Shown here: positions 40,636 through 50,079 of the stretch, in pieces | How positions within the stretch are numbered: the first letter of the stretch is position 1 | Layout of the letters: the number at the start of each line of letters is the position of its first letter | DNA from: Bacilli bacterium | Lineage (GTDB): Bacteria; Bacillota_I; Bacilli_A; RF39; UBA660 | NCBI GenBank assembly: GCA_017541445.1 | Contig: JAFXZC010000006.1 | Span: 104,386 to 168,385, forward strand | DNA length: 64,000 nt | Reading direction: 5' to 3' | The notes under the pieces: generated by a model | What the model saw: the letters and a program-made list of their open reading frames with translations, nothing else | What the model was told of the DNA's origin: nothing | Databases searched by the model: none | Position numbers and translations under genes: made by a program

Positions 40636-41278
40636 ATTTACAAGTAGAATCGTCGTCTTTTTCAAAATCTTCTTTTATATCATCAAAATCAACAAATTCA
40701 GATTCTTTAATATCTTTATCATCCATGTATTCTTCTAAAGCTTTACCTTTTAATGTTACAGAAATAGTTTTCTTATCACCAACTGTTGAAGTAGTATAAC
40801 TACATCCACTCTTGTAATCTTCACAAGGATCTTTATCTTTGTCATCAAATTCTAATAATTTGTAAACATCCTCTTTAGACATACCGCCTTCATCTTCATC
40901 ATATTTAGATAAATCAACTGATATAGATGTTTTTAATGAATATGGTTTACTTAATCTTTTTTTGTATACAACACTCATAGTAAGTTTACCACCAGCCATA
41001 TCTTGAGTACTTTCACATTTTAAAGATTTTACTAATACAACATTATAAACAACTGCTAAAACAACTAGAGCTAACACTACTATTAAGATTATCTTTCCAG
41101 CACCCAATTTTTTCTTAGGTGGTTGATAAATTGGTTGACCAAAACCTTGTTGATTCATTACTGGTTGTTGCATTGGCTGTTGCATCATTGGTTGTTGCAT
41201 TGGCTGTTGAGCCATTCCAGGATTCCCCTGTACTGGTGGGACACCACCATTGTTCATGTTTCCATAATTTCCGTTCAT
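40634..41278 (-). CDS. Single-pass membrane protein with Gln/Met/Pro-rich cytoplasmic tail
   Basis: A 214-residue protein. Residues 1-50 are low complexity (repeated QQPMQQPM units), followed by a basic stretch, one membrane helix (about 59-78) and an extracellular acidic domain with four Cys that could form disulphides. No family recognised. The tail may interact with cytoplasmic partners. Overlapping plus-strand open frames here are produced by the repeats. Confidence 0.72.
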   Translation of the reverse strand: MNGNYGNMNNGGVPPVQGNPGMAQQPMQQPMMQQPMQQPVMNQQGFGQPIYQPPKKKLGAGKIILIVVLALVVLAVVYNVVLVKSLKCESTQDMAGGKLTMSVVYKKRLSKPYSLKTSISVDLSKYDEDEGGMSKEDVYKLLEFDDKDKDPCEDYKSGCSYTTSTVGDKKTISVTLKGKALEEYMDDKDIKESEFVDFDDIKEDFEKDDDSTCK

Positions 41279-41318
41279 TCAAATTCACACTCTCTTATCT
41301 TAACTAGATTATAACATA

Positions 41319-41891
41319 TCAATATGTCATTTCACAAACAATATCGTATATTTCATTCCAATTATATACTCTTTTTACGTTCCTAGCTTGTGTAGTAAAA
41401 TCATTATGATATTGTAAAGTCTTAATTCCACTACAACTTACTTCATTACAATTTCTAGTATTATCATCTATAAATAAATCAATACCTTCATTAATACATG
41501 CTTTTGCTTTATCCTTTGCACATACAATCAACTTATCAAAACAAATTCCATTAGTAGTTAAATAATCATAACATAATTTATATGGATCTCTATATTCATT
41601 ATCATCTCTAGCAGTAATAAATACAATATTATGACCATCTTCTTTTAATTTATTTAATATTTCAATAACATTATCTTTTAATGGAACTATTTTAATAACA
41701 GATTCAGAATTAGCTCTACAAAAATCCATAAAATCTGGTAACATTCTATGAAATTTACCATAAGGATATTTTTTCTTATATAACTTATTTAAATCTAATT
41801 TATATTTAATTGCAATAACAGGTAATAAATTATAATACGTATCTGTAATAGTATCATCTATATCTATACCAATATTTAATCTTCTTTCCAT
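41319..41891 (-). CDS. HAD-family nucleotidase-like hydrolase
   Basis: A 190-residue HAD protein: motif I DIDDTITD (9-16), motif II FITARDD and motif IV LFIDDNTRNC. It belongs to the NT5C/YqfW-like group of putative deoxynucleotidases, like the protein at 7636-8205 but with a better conserved motif I. It overlaps the end of the upstream membrane-protein gene by 16 nt, so it is translated from the same mRNA. Confidence 0.82.
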   Translation of the reverse strand: MERRLNIGIDIDDTITDTYYNLLPVIAIKYKLDLNKLYKKKYPYGKFHRMLPDFMDFCRANSESVIKIVPLKDNVIEILNKLKEDGHNIVFITARDDNEYRDPYKLCYDYLTTNGICFDKLIVCAKDKAKACINEGIDLFIDDNTRNCNEVSCSGIKTLQYHNDFTTQARNVKRVYNWNEIYDIVCEMTY

Positions 41892-42271
41892 TCAGGATCA
41901 TCCTCATCATCAATATCTTCTTGATAATTCATATCCTCTTCATCATATACTAAATCTTGATCCTTTTGCAATTCTTCTAACTCACTTTTTTTAAACTTTA
42001 CAGTTTTTCCTATTAAAAATCCTTTTTTACTAAATAAATTATATCCATAATATGCACAAGCTAATAAATCTACTATTAATACTAATGCAAATATTAAAGT
42101 AGGACTTAATAAAAATCTTATAATTAAAAATAATAAAAATAAACAAATAGCGAATTTTATAGCAAACTTTACTTTATTTGGTTTTTCATATACTTTCTCA
42201 TATACATATTCTTCATTATTTTTATCTCTATAATAATCTAAAAATTTTTCAATGGTTTTATTCTCTTTCAT
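41876..42271 (-). CDS. Small membrane protein with acidic tail
   Basis: A 131-residue protein with two adjacent membrane helices (about 38-75), a basic connector and a strongly acidic C-terminus (DDEDDPEWKED). Family not recognised. It starts 4 nt into the end of the preceding gene, within the 44251-41319 operon of small membrane proteins. Confidence 0.65.
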   Translation of the reverse strand: MKENKTIEKFLDYYRDKNNEEYVYEKVYEKPNKVKFAIKFAICLFLLFLIIRFLLSPTLIFALVLIVDLLACAYYGYNLFSKKGFLIGKTVKFKKSELEELQKDQDLVYDEEDMNYQEDIDDEDDPEWKED

Positions 42272-42699
42272 AATTTACCACCTTTACTAAAGTATTTTAT
42301 CAATACTGTATTTAAAACACTTTGTATAATTATAACTAAACCAAATAATAATGCTCCAATATATTCATTAAATATTAAACAAATAACTAACATTAATAAT
42401 TCAACAAAATACATTACTATTAAGGTAATAACATCTGCTTTACCTTCTACTACTAGATCTTTATTCTTTTCTAAAATATAATTCTTTTTATATATAACAG
42501 CTAAAGAATAAATAAACATTAAAAATCCAACTAAAAATAAAATACCACCTATTATTTTTAAAATATTAATAGTTCTAAAATTAAATACCTTACTAAAAAT
42601 ATTTGTATTACCTATAGCAGATCCAAATAATAGAAATAAACCTACTAAATAAATAACAATACCTATTGTAAATAACTTTATTTCTATTCCTTTTTTCAT
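42268..42699 (-). CDS. Four-helix membrane protein of unknown function
   Basis: A 143-residue protein, almost entirely four membrane helices with short loops (breaks near residues 35, 72 and 108). No motif was recognised. It lies between the DUF6273-like and acidic-tail genes with near-zero spacing, so it is part of the same operon. Confidence 0.65.
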   Translation of the reverse strand: MKKGIEIKLFTIGIVIYLVGLFLLFGSAIGNTNIFSKVFNFRTINILKIIGGILFLVGFLMFIYSLAVIYKKNYILEKNKDLVVEGKADVITLIVMYFVELLMLVICLIFNEYIGALLFGLVIIIQSVLNTVLIKYFSKGGKL

Positions 42700-42700
42700 A

Positions 42701-43390
42701 TTACTCCTCTATACTATCCTTATTTACATTAATAACAGGTCTAATAAACATAATAGCATCACTTGTAACACTTTCTAAAATAATATCTTCTTCAATAGAA
42801 TTAACATTATAATATCTTAAATGTAATTTATAATCATCAAATAAATTCTTTATATCACTAACACTACTATATTCATCTTTCTTAGTATCACTTTCAGTAT
42901 CTATCATTGTTGCAAATCTACTACCTGTTAAGCATAAATAGAAAGGACAATCTTCTAATTTATAAATATCTTCCTTTTTATCATAACTATAATTTACTAA
43001 ATTATTAAAATCATCCAATTCTAATAAACGTATCTTATAACCACTCTTTTCAACTAATTCAATACCATCTAAATGTTCTTTAACAAAATCATTTTCTAAA
43101 TACTTTCTTAACTTACTTGTCTCATATATTTCTTCTAAAACATATGAATTATCTTCATTATAATAAAAACTACTACTTATTAAAGTAACATAATTATCTT
43201 TCTTAGAAGAATTCTTTATTACATACCATTCTTCATTATTTAATCTAATAGAATCTCCTACTTTATATTCTTTAAAAGTATAATTTCTATTAAATATACC
43301 ACCATTTTTCTTACTTATATGACTAAATACAACAACACTTAATATTAACAAAACTAATAAAACAATAGTAAAAAATAGTTTCTTTTTCAT
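42701..43390 (-). CDS. Membrane-anchored DUF6273-like protein
   Basis: A 229-residue protein: an N-terminal membrane helix and an extracellular domain with the pattern of DUF6273 (YKVGDSIRLNNEEWYVI near the start, a middle SKLRKYLENDF and the closing IRPVINV). Such domains occur in Firmicutes surface proteins; their function is unknown. The ATG at 43390 follows AGGTG by 6 nt; the GTG three codons upstream is part of that site. Confidence 0.7.
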   Translation of the reverse strand: MKKKLFFTIVLLVLLILSVVVFSHISKKNGGIFNRNYTFKEYKVGDSIRLNNEEWYVIKNSSKKDNYVTLISSSFYYNEDNSYVLEEIYETSKLRKYLENDFVKEHLDGIELVEKSGYKIRLLELDDFNNLVNYSYDKKEDIYKLEDCPFYLCLTGSRFATMIDTESDTKKDEYSSVSDIKNLFDDYKLHLRYYNVNSIEEDIILESVTSDAIMFIRPVINVNKDSIEE

Positions 43391-43399
43391 ATACTTCAC

Positions 43400-44251
43400 C
43401 TATCTATTAACTATTTCTTCTTTATAGTCTTTATTTACCGATACTAATTTCTTTTGTAAAAATTCATTAAATCTAACTATATTAATATTCTTAACTTCCA
43501 TTAAATGATACTCTAGATTATTAGCATATATTATTATTTTAGATAACTTACCATTCTTACCAATTTCTTGAACAACTCTATCAATATCTTCAACTCTTAT
43601 CTCTTCTAATTCTTCTTTATTTCTAATTTCGTAAACAACAGAATTTTTAGATAAATAATAATAAACAGGAACAATTCTCTTATTATCTTTTTTAACCTTA
43701 GTTTTTTCAACAGTCTTTTTAACTTTACTAATTTTAGGTTCAGCAACTTCCTCAGGTAATTTTTCATATTCAATCTTTTCATCATTAGTAATAATACTTA
43801 ATTGTTGAGTTTTATCACTTATATGTAATACTTGTGTCTCATATAATTTTTCATTATCTTCTTCATTCTTTTTAAATGTATCAACAAGACCTAATAAACA
43901 TAATAATAAACCTAATGTAGGACATACAAATATAAAATAACTAGTTTTATAAGTTTGTACTTTACTAACATCTTTCTTATGATAATAAATATCTATTTTA
44001 TCTCCTTCTTTAATATCTTCTTTATAATAAAAATTATAATTATATGTCTTACCATCTACATCATAAGAAACAGTTACATCATTATCACCTTTAGAATTGC
44101 TATTTTCAACTACTTTAGTAGTTTCACCCATAGTATGTACTAAGTCTCTTTCACTGCTAATTATATATACACAAATAATTAAAGAAACAATAAGTATAAT
44201 ACCTATCAATAAAAATATAATACTTCTAATATTAATCTCTTTATTATTCAT
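43400..44251 (-). CDS. DUF3592-like membrane protein
   Basis: A 283-residue protein with two membrane helices (about 12-30 and 105-122) flanking an extracellular segment (VTVSYDVDGKTYNYNFYYKEDIKEGDKIDIYY) typical of DUF3592 proteins. A long Lys/Glu-rich cytoplasmic C-terminus follows. First gene of the 44251-41319 operon. Function unknown. Confidence 0.7.
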   Translation of the reverse strand: MNNKEINIRSIIFLLIGIILIVSLIICVYIISSERDLVHTMGETTKVVENSNSKGDNDVTVSYDVDGKTYNYNFYYKEDIKEGDKIDIYYHKKDVSKVQTYKTSYFIFVCPTLGLLLCLLGLVDTFKKNEEDNEKLYETQVLHISDKTQQLSIITNDEKIEYEKLPEEVAEPKISKVKKTVEKTKVKKDNKRIVPVYYYLSKNSVVYEIRNKEELEEIRVEDIDRVVQEIGKNGKLSKIIIYANNLEYHLMEVKNINIVRFNEFLQKKLVSVNKDYKEEIVNR

Positions 44252-44310
44252 AATACAAACACCATCTATTCTAAGAGCATTATATCATAAACATACTCTA
44301 TAAAAAAGAC

Positions 44311-44337
44311 AAAAAAAGTAATCCAAAGATTACTTTT
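44311..44337 (-). terminator. Terminator of aspS
   Basis: Perfect 10-bp stem AAAAGTAATC/GATTACTTTT with a 4-base loop and U-tract; contains the stop codon at 44330. Confidence 0.85.
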
Positions 44338-46087
44338 CATCTAAATCAAATTTAATTTTTAACTCTTCTAATTGCTCTGGCATTAATTCAGCAGGACTAC
44401 CCATCATTAAATCTTGACCAGAAGCACTTGGTGGGAATGCTTGAACTTCTCTTAAATTAGGTTCATCTTTAATAAGCATTAATATTCTATCTAATCCAGG
44501 TGCCATACCACCATGTGGAGGACATCCATATTTAAATGCAGTAAATATAGATCTAAATCTCTTTTCTACTTCATCTCTTGAATAACCTACTATTTCAAAA
44601 CCTTTTGCTAAACTATCTAAATCATGATTTCTAATAGCACCACTAGCCATTTCATTACCATTACATACAAAATCATATTGATAAGCTAGTATACTCTCTA
44701 AATTAGAAGTATCATCATATGCATGAATTCCACCATGTGGCATACTAAATGGATTATGACAGAAATCCCATTTTTCTCTTTGTTCATCCCATTCAAACAT
44801 AGGGAAATCATTAACAATACATAACTCTAATCTATTAGGGTCTATTAAACCTAAATCATTACCTACTCTAAGTCTTAATAAACCTAATGCATTTTTAACA
44901 ATCTTTCTATCACCAGATATTATTAAAACTAAATCATTATCTTCTATTTTTAATTCTTTCTTAAGAGCATTTATTTCTTTTTCACTTACTACTTTAGCAA
45001 TAGAACCAGTTACTTCATCATTAAATTTTAAATAAGCTAAACCAGAAGCTTTTTTACTCTTAACAAATTCAGTTAATTCATCTAATTGTTTTCTACTATA
45101 TTTATCGGCAGCATTTTTAGCTACAATAGCATTAATAATACCTTTATTTTCTAAAACGTTCTTAAATACAGTAAATTCAGTATCTTTAAAAATACTACTT
45201 ACATCATTAATTAACATTTCAAATCTTAAATCTGGTTTATCAGAACCATATAAATCAATTGCATCATTATAAGCAATTCTTCTAAATGGTCTTGGAGATA
45301 CTTTCTTATTACTAAATTTAGTAAATGTATCATAGAATATTTCTTCACCAACATTTAAAACATCATCTTCATCAACAAAACTCATTTCTAAGTCTAATTG
45401 ATAAAACTCTAATGTTCTATCAGCTCTAGGATCCTCATCTCTAAAACATGGTGCGATTTGGAAATATTTTTCAAAACCACTAACCATTAATAGTTCTTTA
45501 TAGATTTGAGGAGCTTGTGGTAAAGCATAAAATCTACCAGGATACACTCTAGATGGAACAACAAAGTCTCTTGCGCCTTCTGGACTAGAAGCTGTTAGTA
45601 TTGGCGTTTCTACTTCAGTAAATCCTAAATCATACATTTTATTTCTTAGAAAATGTAATACTTCATTTCTTAAGAATAAATTTTCTTTTAATTTATTTCT
45701 TCTTAAATCTAAATATCTATATTTTAATCTATTATCTTCTGAAGTATTAACATCATCTACTATTGGAAATGGAAGTTCTTCACAAGTACTTAATATTTCT
45801 AATGATTCAACTTCTATTTCAATATCACCTGTTTCAATATTAGGATTCTTACTACTTCTTTCAACAACTTTACCAGATACTTCAATAACATATTCATTTT
45901 TTAAACTATTAGCTATCTCATAATTCTTATTATCAGGATTAACTACTAATTGAATAATGCCAGTTCTATCTCTTAAATCAATAAATAGTAAACCTCCTAA
46001 GTCTCTCTTCTTAGCAACCCATCCTGCTAAAGTAACATTTTTACCAACACTTTTAATATTAACAGTATTGTTATAAACCTTTTTCAT
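44330..46087 (-). CDS. aspS: Aspartyl-tRNA synthetase
   Basis: A 585-residue class II synthetase of bacterial type: an N-terminal OB-fold (VNIKSVGKNVTLAGWVAKKRDLGG), motif 2 FRDEDPRADR, an inserted GAD domain (about 290-410) and a C-terminal catalytic end with GGMAPGLDRILML. It charges tRNA-Asp (possibly also tRNA-Asn if AsnRS is absent, which cannot be judged here). The start at 46087 has AGGAAGGTG before it; the longer frame runs into the T-box terminator. Regulated by an upstream T-box. Confidence 0.96.
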   Translation of the reverse strand: MKKVYNNTVNIKSVGKNVTLAGWVAKKRDLGGLLFIDLRDRTGIIQLVVNPDNKNYEIANSLKNEYVIEVSGKVVERSSKNPNIETGDIEIEVESLEILSTCEELPFPIVDDVNTSEDNRLKYRYLDLRRNKLKENLFLRNEVLHFLRNKMYDLGFTEVETPILTASSPEGARDFVVPSRVYPGRFYALPQAPQIYKELLMVSGFEKYFQIAPCFRDEDPRADRTLEFYQLDLEMSFVDEDDVLNVGEEIFYDTFTKFSNKKVSPRPFRRIAYNDAIDLYGSDKPDLRFEMLINDVSSIFKDTEFTVFKNVLENKGIINAIVAKNAADKYSRKQLDELTEFVKSKKASGLAYLKFNDEVTGSIAKVVSEKEINALKKELKIEDNDLVLIISGDRKIVKNALGLLRLRVGNDLGLIDPNRLELCIVNDFPMFEWDEQREKWDFCHNPFSMPHGGIHAYDDTSNLESILAYQYDFVCNGNEMASGAIRNHDLDSLAKGFEIVGYSRDEVEKRFRSIFTAFKYGCPPHGGMAPGLDRILMLIKDEPNLREVQAFPPSASGQDLMMGSPAELMPEQLEELKIKFDLDEK

Positions 46088-46100
46088 CTTTTTCACCTTC

Positions 46101-46320
46101 CTAAAATAAAAACTAGTTTTCATCCACAAGGGACGAAAACTAGTTATTCCGCGGTACCACCCAATTTACTATTTACATAGTCTCTTTTATATAACGGTAT
46201 AAACCGGATTATATTTCTATAATCAACTCCTGAGTGTCTTCTCATTTTCATTGTTATTAGTTTACACCATCCACTAACTCTCTTTAAACTAGAAAACAAT
46301 ACTCTTCTCATTCAACATTT
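46101..46320 (-). promoter_or_regulatory. T-box leader of aspS, Asp specifier GAC
   Basis: The T-box sequence GGGTGGTACCGCGG lies at about 46147-46161, within the antiterminator. A 15-bp terminator (arms 46111-46125 and 46131-46145) followed by a U-rich tract comes next. Stem I shows AGAGAG and GGTG elements, and the 3' side reads GAAGACACTC, placing specifier GAC (46236-46238), an Asp codon, in agreement with the gene. Uncharged tRNA-Asp should stabilise the antiterminator and allow aspS transcription. Confidence 0.92.
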
Positions 46321-46328
46321 ATGCGTTT

Positions 46329-46356
46329 ATTTTATCACTTTTATTTAAAAAGTCAA
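46329..46356 (-). promoter_or_regulatory. Promoter of the aspS T-box transcript
   Basis: TTGACT (46351-46356), 16 bases, TAAAAT (46329-46334) on the minus strand. The -35 box abuts the end of the upstream gene. Confidence 0.75.
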
Positions 46357-46686
46357 TTATTCAACAATCTTGCAATCACAATAATCGCAAACTAATTTAC
46401 CAGCTGTTGCAGCTCCACAATGTGGACATATAGGAGGCAATTCATTAACCTTCTTTTGTTCATTAATAGCCATTTGTTTCTTTTCAGATTCCATTTTCAT
46501 ATCACTAACAACATTATTTGCTGCTTGATCAGCAACTTTATTAACTGCATTACCAATAGCAACACCTGCAGCTGCACCAATTGCACTACCTGCTGAATTA
46601 ATTAAACCACCTAATAATGCTCCACCTAATGGAGGCCTATGATGTCCTCCACCAAAAGGAGGTCTCACACCATCAAATAAACCCAT
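46357..46686 (-). CDS. Small glycine-zipper protein with zinc ribbon
   Basis: A 109-residue protein. The N-terminus is Gly/Pro/His-rich, followed by a glycine-zipper-like segment (LLGGLINSAGSAIGAAAGVA), a short helix and a C-terminal zinc ribbon (CPHC...CDYC). No known family. The zipper could insert in the membrane or drive assembly. An AGAGGTG site precedes the ATG. Confidence 0.68.
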   Translation of the reverse strand: MGLFDGVRPPFGGGHHRPPLGGALLGGLINSAGSAIGAAAGVAIGNAVNKVADQAANNVVSDMKMESEKKQMAINEQKKVNELPPICPHCGAATAGKLVCDYCDCKIVE

Positions 46687-46719
46687 AATAACACCTCTTT
46701 AACATTAACATTATATCAC

Positions 46720-47307
46720 TTATTTATTTTCTTTAACAACAGGTCTCTTAACTACATGTCTTTCAAATCTTGTTTCTTTTTCTATCATTTGACCTAATTC
46801 AATAGCTTTCTTCTCTAAATCTTCTAAAGTACCATCATTAACTATTTCATAATCATACTCTATTTCATCAACTAAAGCTTCTGTAACATGTGCTTTTTGA
46901 TCCTTAGTCAAACTAGAATTATAATCAGGTCTAGTAACATGTACAGTAACAGTTTCTGGATAAGCAACCTTAACAGAAGCAAATTCTTCTGGTAACCTTC
47001 CATCACTTATTGTAATAACATCAAAATATCTAGAATATATATCTATATCTTGTAATATTCTTTTAATAAAGAAATATTCATCAATTTGCTTTCTTATTAA
47101 TTCAGTACCTAAATCTTGTAATAATTGTCTAGGTTTAGTTTCATTATCTCCATCCCATTTAGCAATCTCTTTAGCATACATCTTAATATAAAAAGATATT
47201 TGAATATTAACTACATCTAAACCTCTACTTCTATAATAATTATCTAAATACTCAGCAGTAGAATCTTTACCACTATTAGCTTTTCCACCAAAAAATATTA
47301 TTTTCAT
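46720..47307 (-). CDS. P-loop nucleotide kinase-like protein
   Basis: A 195-residue P-loop NTPase with Walker A GGKANSGKDST near the N-terminus, resembling deoxynucleoside monophosphate kinases and dephospho-CoA kinase-like proteins. A conserved RLPEEF region follows and a DGTLEDLEKKA helix lies near the end, as in many small kinases. It probably phosphorylates a nucleotide; the substrate is not known. The ATG at 47307 follows GGAGGG by 4 nt. Confidence 0.75.
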   Translation of the reverse strand: MKIIFFGGKANSGKDSTAEYLDNYYRSRGLDVVNIQISFYIKMYAKEIAKWDGDNETKPRQLLQDLGTELIRKQIDEYFFIKRILQDIDIYSRYFDVITISDGRLPEEFASVKVAYPETVTVHVTRPDYNSSLTKDQKAHVTEALVDEIEYDYEIVNDGTLEDLEKKAIELGQMIEKETRFERHVVKRPVVKENK

Positions 47308-47350
47308 AACGCCCTCCAAAACTTCTATTAATAGATTATCAAAAACCAAT

Positions 47351-47379
47351 AAAAAAAACTAGATAAAACTAATCTAATT
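47351..47379 (-). terminator. Terminator after the GNAT gene
   Basis: 8-bp stem (one G-U) AATTAGAT/ATCTAGTT, 7-base loop, then six U on the minus strand; overlaps the stop codon. Confidence 0.75.
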
Positions 47380-47821
47380 TTTTTCTTCTTTCTACTACTA
47401 ATATATCAAATCCCAATTTTTCATATAAATCATTAGCTTCTTTATTATTAACAAAATTATCCATACGTAAATATTTAACACCATTCTTTTTACAATCATT
47501 AACAATTTGATTTACTAAACTAGTACCAATACCTTTACATCTATAATCTTTATTAACAGATACAATATCTATTTTAACTTCTACTGTTTTTTTAACAATA
47601 TTACCTTTTAAATATTCAGCAATAGTAAAACCAACTATCTTATTATCTTCTTCTGCTACATAGACCATAAAATCTTCATTATCAATTCTCCTATCTACAT
47701 AACTAGTTAAAATAAAATCATTACGATTATTCTCATCAAAATTATCAGCTTCGTATTTAACAAATTCAGTTACTAATTTATTTAAAATATCTTTATCATT
47801 TATTGTAGCTTTTCTAATCAT
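47369..47821 (-). CDS. GNAT-family N-acetyltransferase
   Basis: A 150-residue GNAT protein with the acetyl-CoA binding motif DYRCKGIGTSLVNQIV and the closing NDLYEKLGFDI. The acceptor substrate is unknown. Overlaps the end of the upstream BtaA-like gene by 8 nt, so they share one mRNA. Confidence 0.85.
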   Translation of the reverse strand: MIRKATINDKDILNKLVTEFVKYEADNFDENNRNDFILTSYVDRRIDNEDFMVYVAEEDNKIVGFTIAEYLKGNIVKKTVEVKIDIVSVNKDYRCKGIGTSLVNQIVNDCKKNGVKYLRMDNFVNNKEANDLYEKLGFDILVVERRKKLD

Positions 47822-48986
47822 TTATATCACCATTCTTTTTAATTAAAGCCAATATATCTGTATCAGGTTTCATTTCAGGAGCTCCACCATAAGTAGGAAT
47901 TTCAGTCAACTGAATAGCATAATTCATATCAACTAAAGCTCTATGTGATAATAAAACATTATGCACACCTGCTATATTTAATTGAATAGCATCACTTGCC
48001 ATATCAAAATCTTTTCTACTAATTTTAAATTTCTCTTCTTTAACTACTTTCTTAAACCATTCTAATCTCATTCCTTGATGATAAGCACTTATTCTTCCAT
48101 CTTCATTTAACATTGGAATTAAAGTTTCATCTATTAAAGATATTATTGTTTCCTTAGCTAAATAGAAAGGAATATTAGATAAGAAAATAGTATCAAATTT
48201 ATCATCTACTTTATCTCTAATATCAACTATATTAGACAAAACAAAACTTATATCTACACTATCTAATCTTTCTTTTACTAATTCATAGTTTTCTTTAGTA
48301 GCCAAATAACCAAATGCTTCACTATCAGCCTGTGCACATTGAATTAATCTTATTGCTTTAAACTTTCTAGGCATCAAAGAAGGACCTACTTCTGTACTTA
48401 AAAAATAATTAACTAATTCATTATTTGCTTTACCAGTAACTTTACCAGCTAATATAGCAGCACCTATAATAGGATTAAATTTTAATTCCTGTAAAGCATT
48501 CTCTTCTATTCTTCTTGCTTTTGTAAAATAGTCCCAAAATGGATATGCAGCACATTCTTGATAATTATCAATAACCCTTCTTAATATCTTATGATTTAAA
48601 AAAGAACTATTAAAAGACGTTAAAAAATTTAAATAATCAACATATTCTAATTGCTTCATAGCCCATATTTTTAAACATAAAACATAATATTGAATAGAAT
48701 TTATATCATAATTAACTATTTTAGTAGCACCATTCAAAATAGAATCAAACATATAAGCTCCGCCACCAGCAACAGTTAATACACTACTATTTGGTTTAAC
48801 ATTTCCCATTACTGCCATACGAACATTATCTGAAGAATTTAAATAAAAATGTGGATTACTTTCAAACATTTGGTCATTATCAAAACCAACATTATAATCT
48901 GCTCTAGAATAAGCGTTTTCAAAACAATAGAAGATATCTTCCATTGCAATACTTTGATCAAAATCTGTACTTTTAATATATTCCAT
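47814..48986 (-). CDS. DUF3419/BtaA-like aminocarboxypropyl transferase family protein
   Basis: A 390-residue protein. The SAM-binding loop VLTVAGGGAYMFDSILNGA and the following KIVNYDINSIQYYVLCLKIWAM match the DUF3419 family, which includes BtaA, the enzyme that moves the 3-amino-3-carboxypropyl group of SAM to diacylglycerol in betaine lipid synthesis. The downstream FDTIFLSNIPFYL also fits. The real acceptor in this organism is unknown. Start at 48986 follows AGGTGG. A shorter relative is encoded at 52922-53866. Confidence 0.7.
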   Translation of the reverse strand: MEYIKSTDFDQSIAMEDIFYCFENAYSRADYNVGFDNDQMFESNPHFYLNSSDNVRMAVMGNVKPNSSVLTVAGGGAYMFDSILNGATKIVNYDINSIQYYVLCLKIWAMKQLEYVDYLNFLTSFNSSFLNHKILRRVIDNYQECAAYPFWDYFTKARRIEENALQELKFNPIIGAAILAGKVTGKANNELVNYFLSTEVGPSLMPRKFKAIRLIQCAQADSEAFGYLATKENYELVKERLDSVDISFVLSNIVDIRDKVDDKFDTIFLSNIPFYLAKETIISLIDETLIPMLNEDGRISAYHQGMRLEWFKKVVKEEKFKISRKDFDMASDAIQLNIAGVHNVLLSHRALVDMNYAIQLTEIPTYGGAPEMKPDTDILALIKKNGDIND

Positions 48987-49050
48987 ATTAACCACCTGAT
49001 TTTCAATGTTTACAATTATTCCACACCAATTACATTTTACAAAATCATGA

Positions 49051-49075
49051 GAAAAAAGGCAAATTATTTGCCTTT
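49051..49075 (-). terminator. Terminator after the GNAT/transglutaminase-like fusion gene
   Basis: Perfect 9-bp stem AAAGGCAAA/TTTGCCTTT, 3-base loop, U-tract on the minus strand. Confidence 0.85.
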
Positions 49076-50011
49076 AGATACTTTTATACTTATACCACTT
49101 AAACAATGTTTGACATACTTATTATAATTAATTCCATAACTAGGTTTATCAAATTGATATAATCTTGTTTTATTAACATTACCATCCTTAATAGTAGCAA
49201 CAAACTTTTTAACAACATCATTTAATAATTCTTCTTTAGATTCATATTCATGTATACCTTTATATTTAATCCAAGCATTTTCTAACCAATAATATTTATT
49301 ATTATCATTAAATACTATAAAAGCATGACTCATTTCATTTTCACTAGAACTATATACCATAAAATAACTTCTACAATCTATTTTTAATTCATCTAATAAA
49401 TATCTCTCTAATTCAACTTGATCAAATACATAACCTAATTTACTACTTAAAACATCTTTAGGACTCTGTAAATAGTATTCTTCTTTAAAATTCTTATTAG
49501 GTTCAATAAAACATTTACCATTCTTATCTCTATAACCTAATTTAATATTTAATTTATTTAATAATCTATTCTCAATAAAATCATATTTATAAATTAATGT
49601 TCTACCACTAGATACTTTATTAAAATTTAATCTTTCAAAAAATCTAACCGCATCTACATTATTTTTATTTAACCAAACATATAAATATCTACAACTAACA
49701 ACTAGATTATTTACAATATCAGTACCTATACCATTATTTCTATATTCATCAAATAAATATATTTCATCAATCATCTTACCATCTTCATAATTAACAATAG
49801 CATATGCACCAGCAATTTCTTTATCTACATATATAATTTTATAATTTTTATAATTTTGTTCTATATTTAAAACAATATTATTTTTGATCTTTTCTTTTTC
49901 ATCAAAAGATAACTTCTTATCAAGTTCATCATCTAACATAGTAACCATTTTAATACTAGTTAAAAGTTCAATATCTTTTTGCTTAGCACTAACTACTTTA
50001 TAATCAATCAT
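49064..50011 (-). CDS. GNAT acetyltransferase fused to transglutaminase-like domain
   Basis: A 315-residue two-domain protein. Residues 1-145 are GNAT (YRNNGIGTDIVNNLVV is the acetyl-CoA loop, VRFFERLNF the end). Residues about 165-300 match a transglutaminase-like family of Firmicutes (LGYVFDQVELERYLLDEL, MSHAFIVF, YWLENAW): the His and an acid are present, but where related proteins usually have Cys in GVCWDQVE this one has GYVFDQVE, so the second domain may be inactive. Start at 50011 (AAGGA 9 nt upstream) rather than a TTG inside the ribosome site. Confidence 0.75.
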   Translation of the reverse strand: MIDYKVVSAKQKDIELLTSIKMVTMLDDELDKKLSFDEKEKIKNNIVLNIEQNYKNYKIIYVDKEIAGAYAIVNYEDGKMIDEIYLFDEYRNNGIGTDIVNNLVVSCRYLYVWLNKNNVDAVRFFERLNFNKVSSGRTLIYKYDFIENRLLNKLNIKLGYRDKNGKCFIEPNKNFKEEYYLQSPKDVLSSKLGYVFDQVELERYLLDELKIDCRSYFMVYSSSENEMSHAFIVFNDNNKYYWLENAWIKYKGIHEYESKEELLNDVVKKFVATIKDGNVNKTRLYQFDKPSYGINYNKYVKHCLSGISIKVSKGK

Positions 50012-50053
50012 AATATCGTTTCCTTTCAAGTAATTATATTAACAAAATATAAA

Positions 50054-50079
50054 ACAAAAAGATAGTATTAACTATCTTT
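50054..50079 (-). terminator. Terminator of the thyX-like gene
   Basis: Perfect 9-bp stem AAAGATAGT/ACTATCTTT with a 4-base loop, followed by U residues on the minus strand. Confidence 0.85.

Noticed and set aside
41119..41314. Plus-strand open frames opposite the Gln/Met/Pro tail
   Set aside because: They are products of the QQPM repeats on the other strand.
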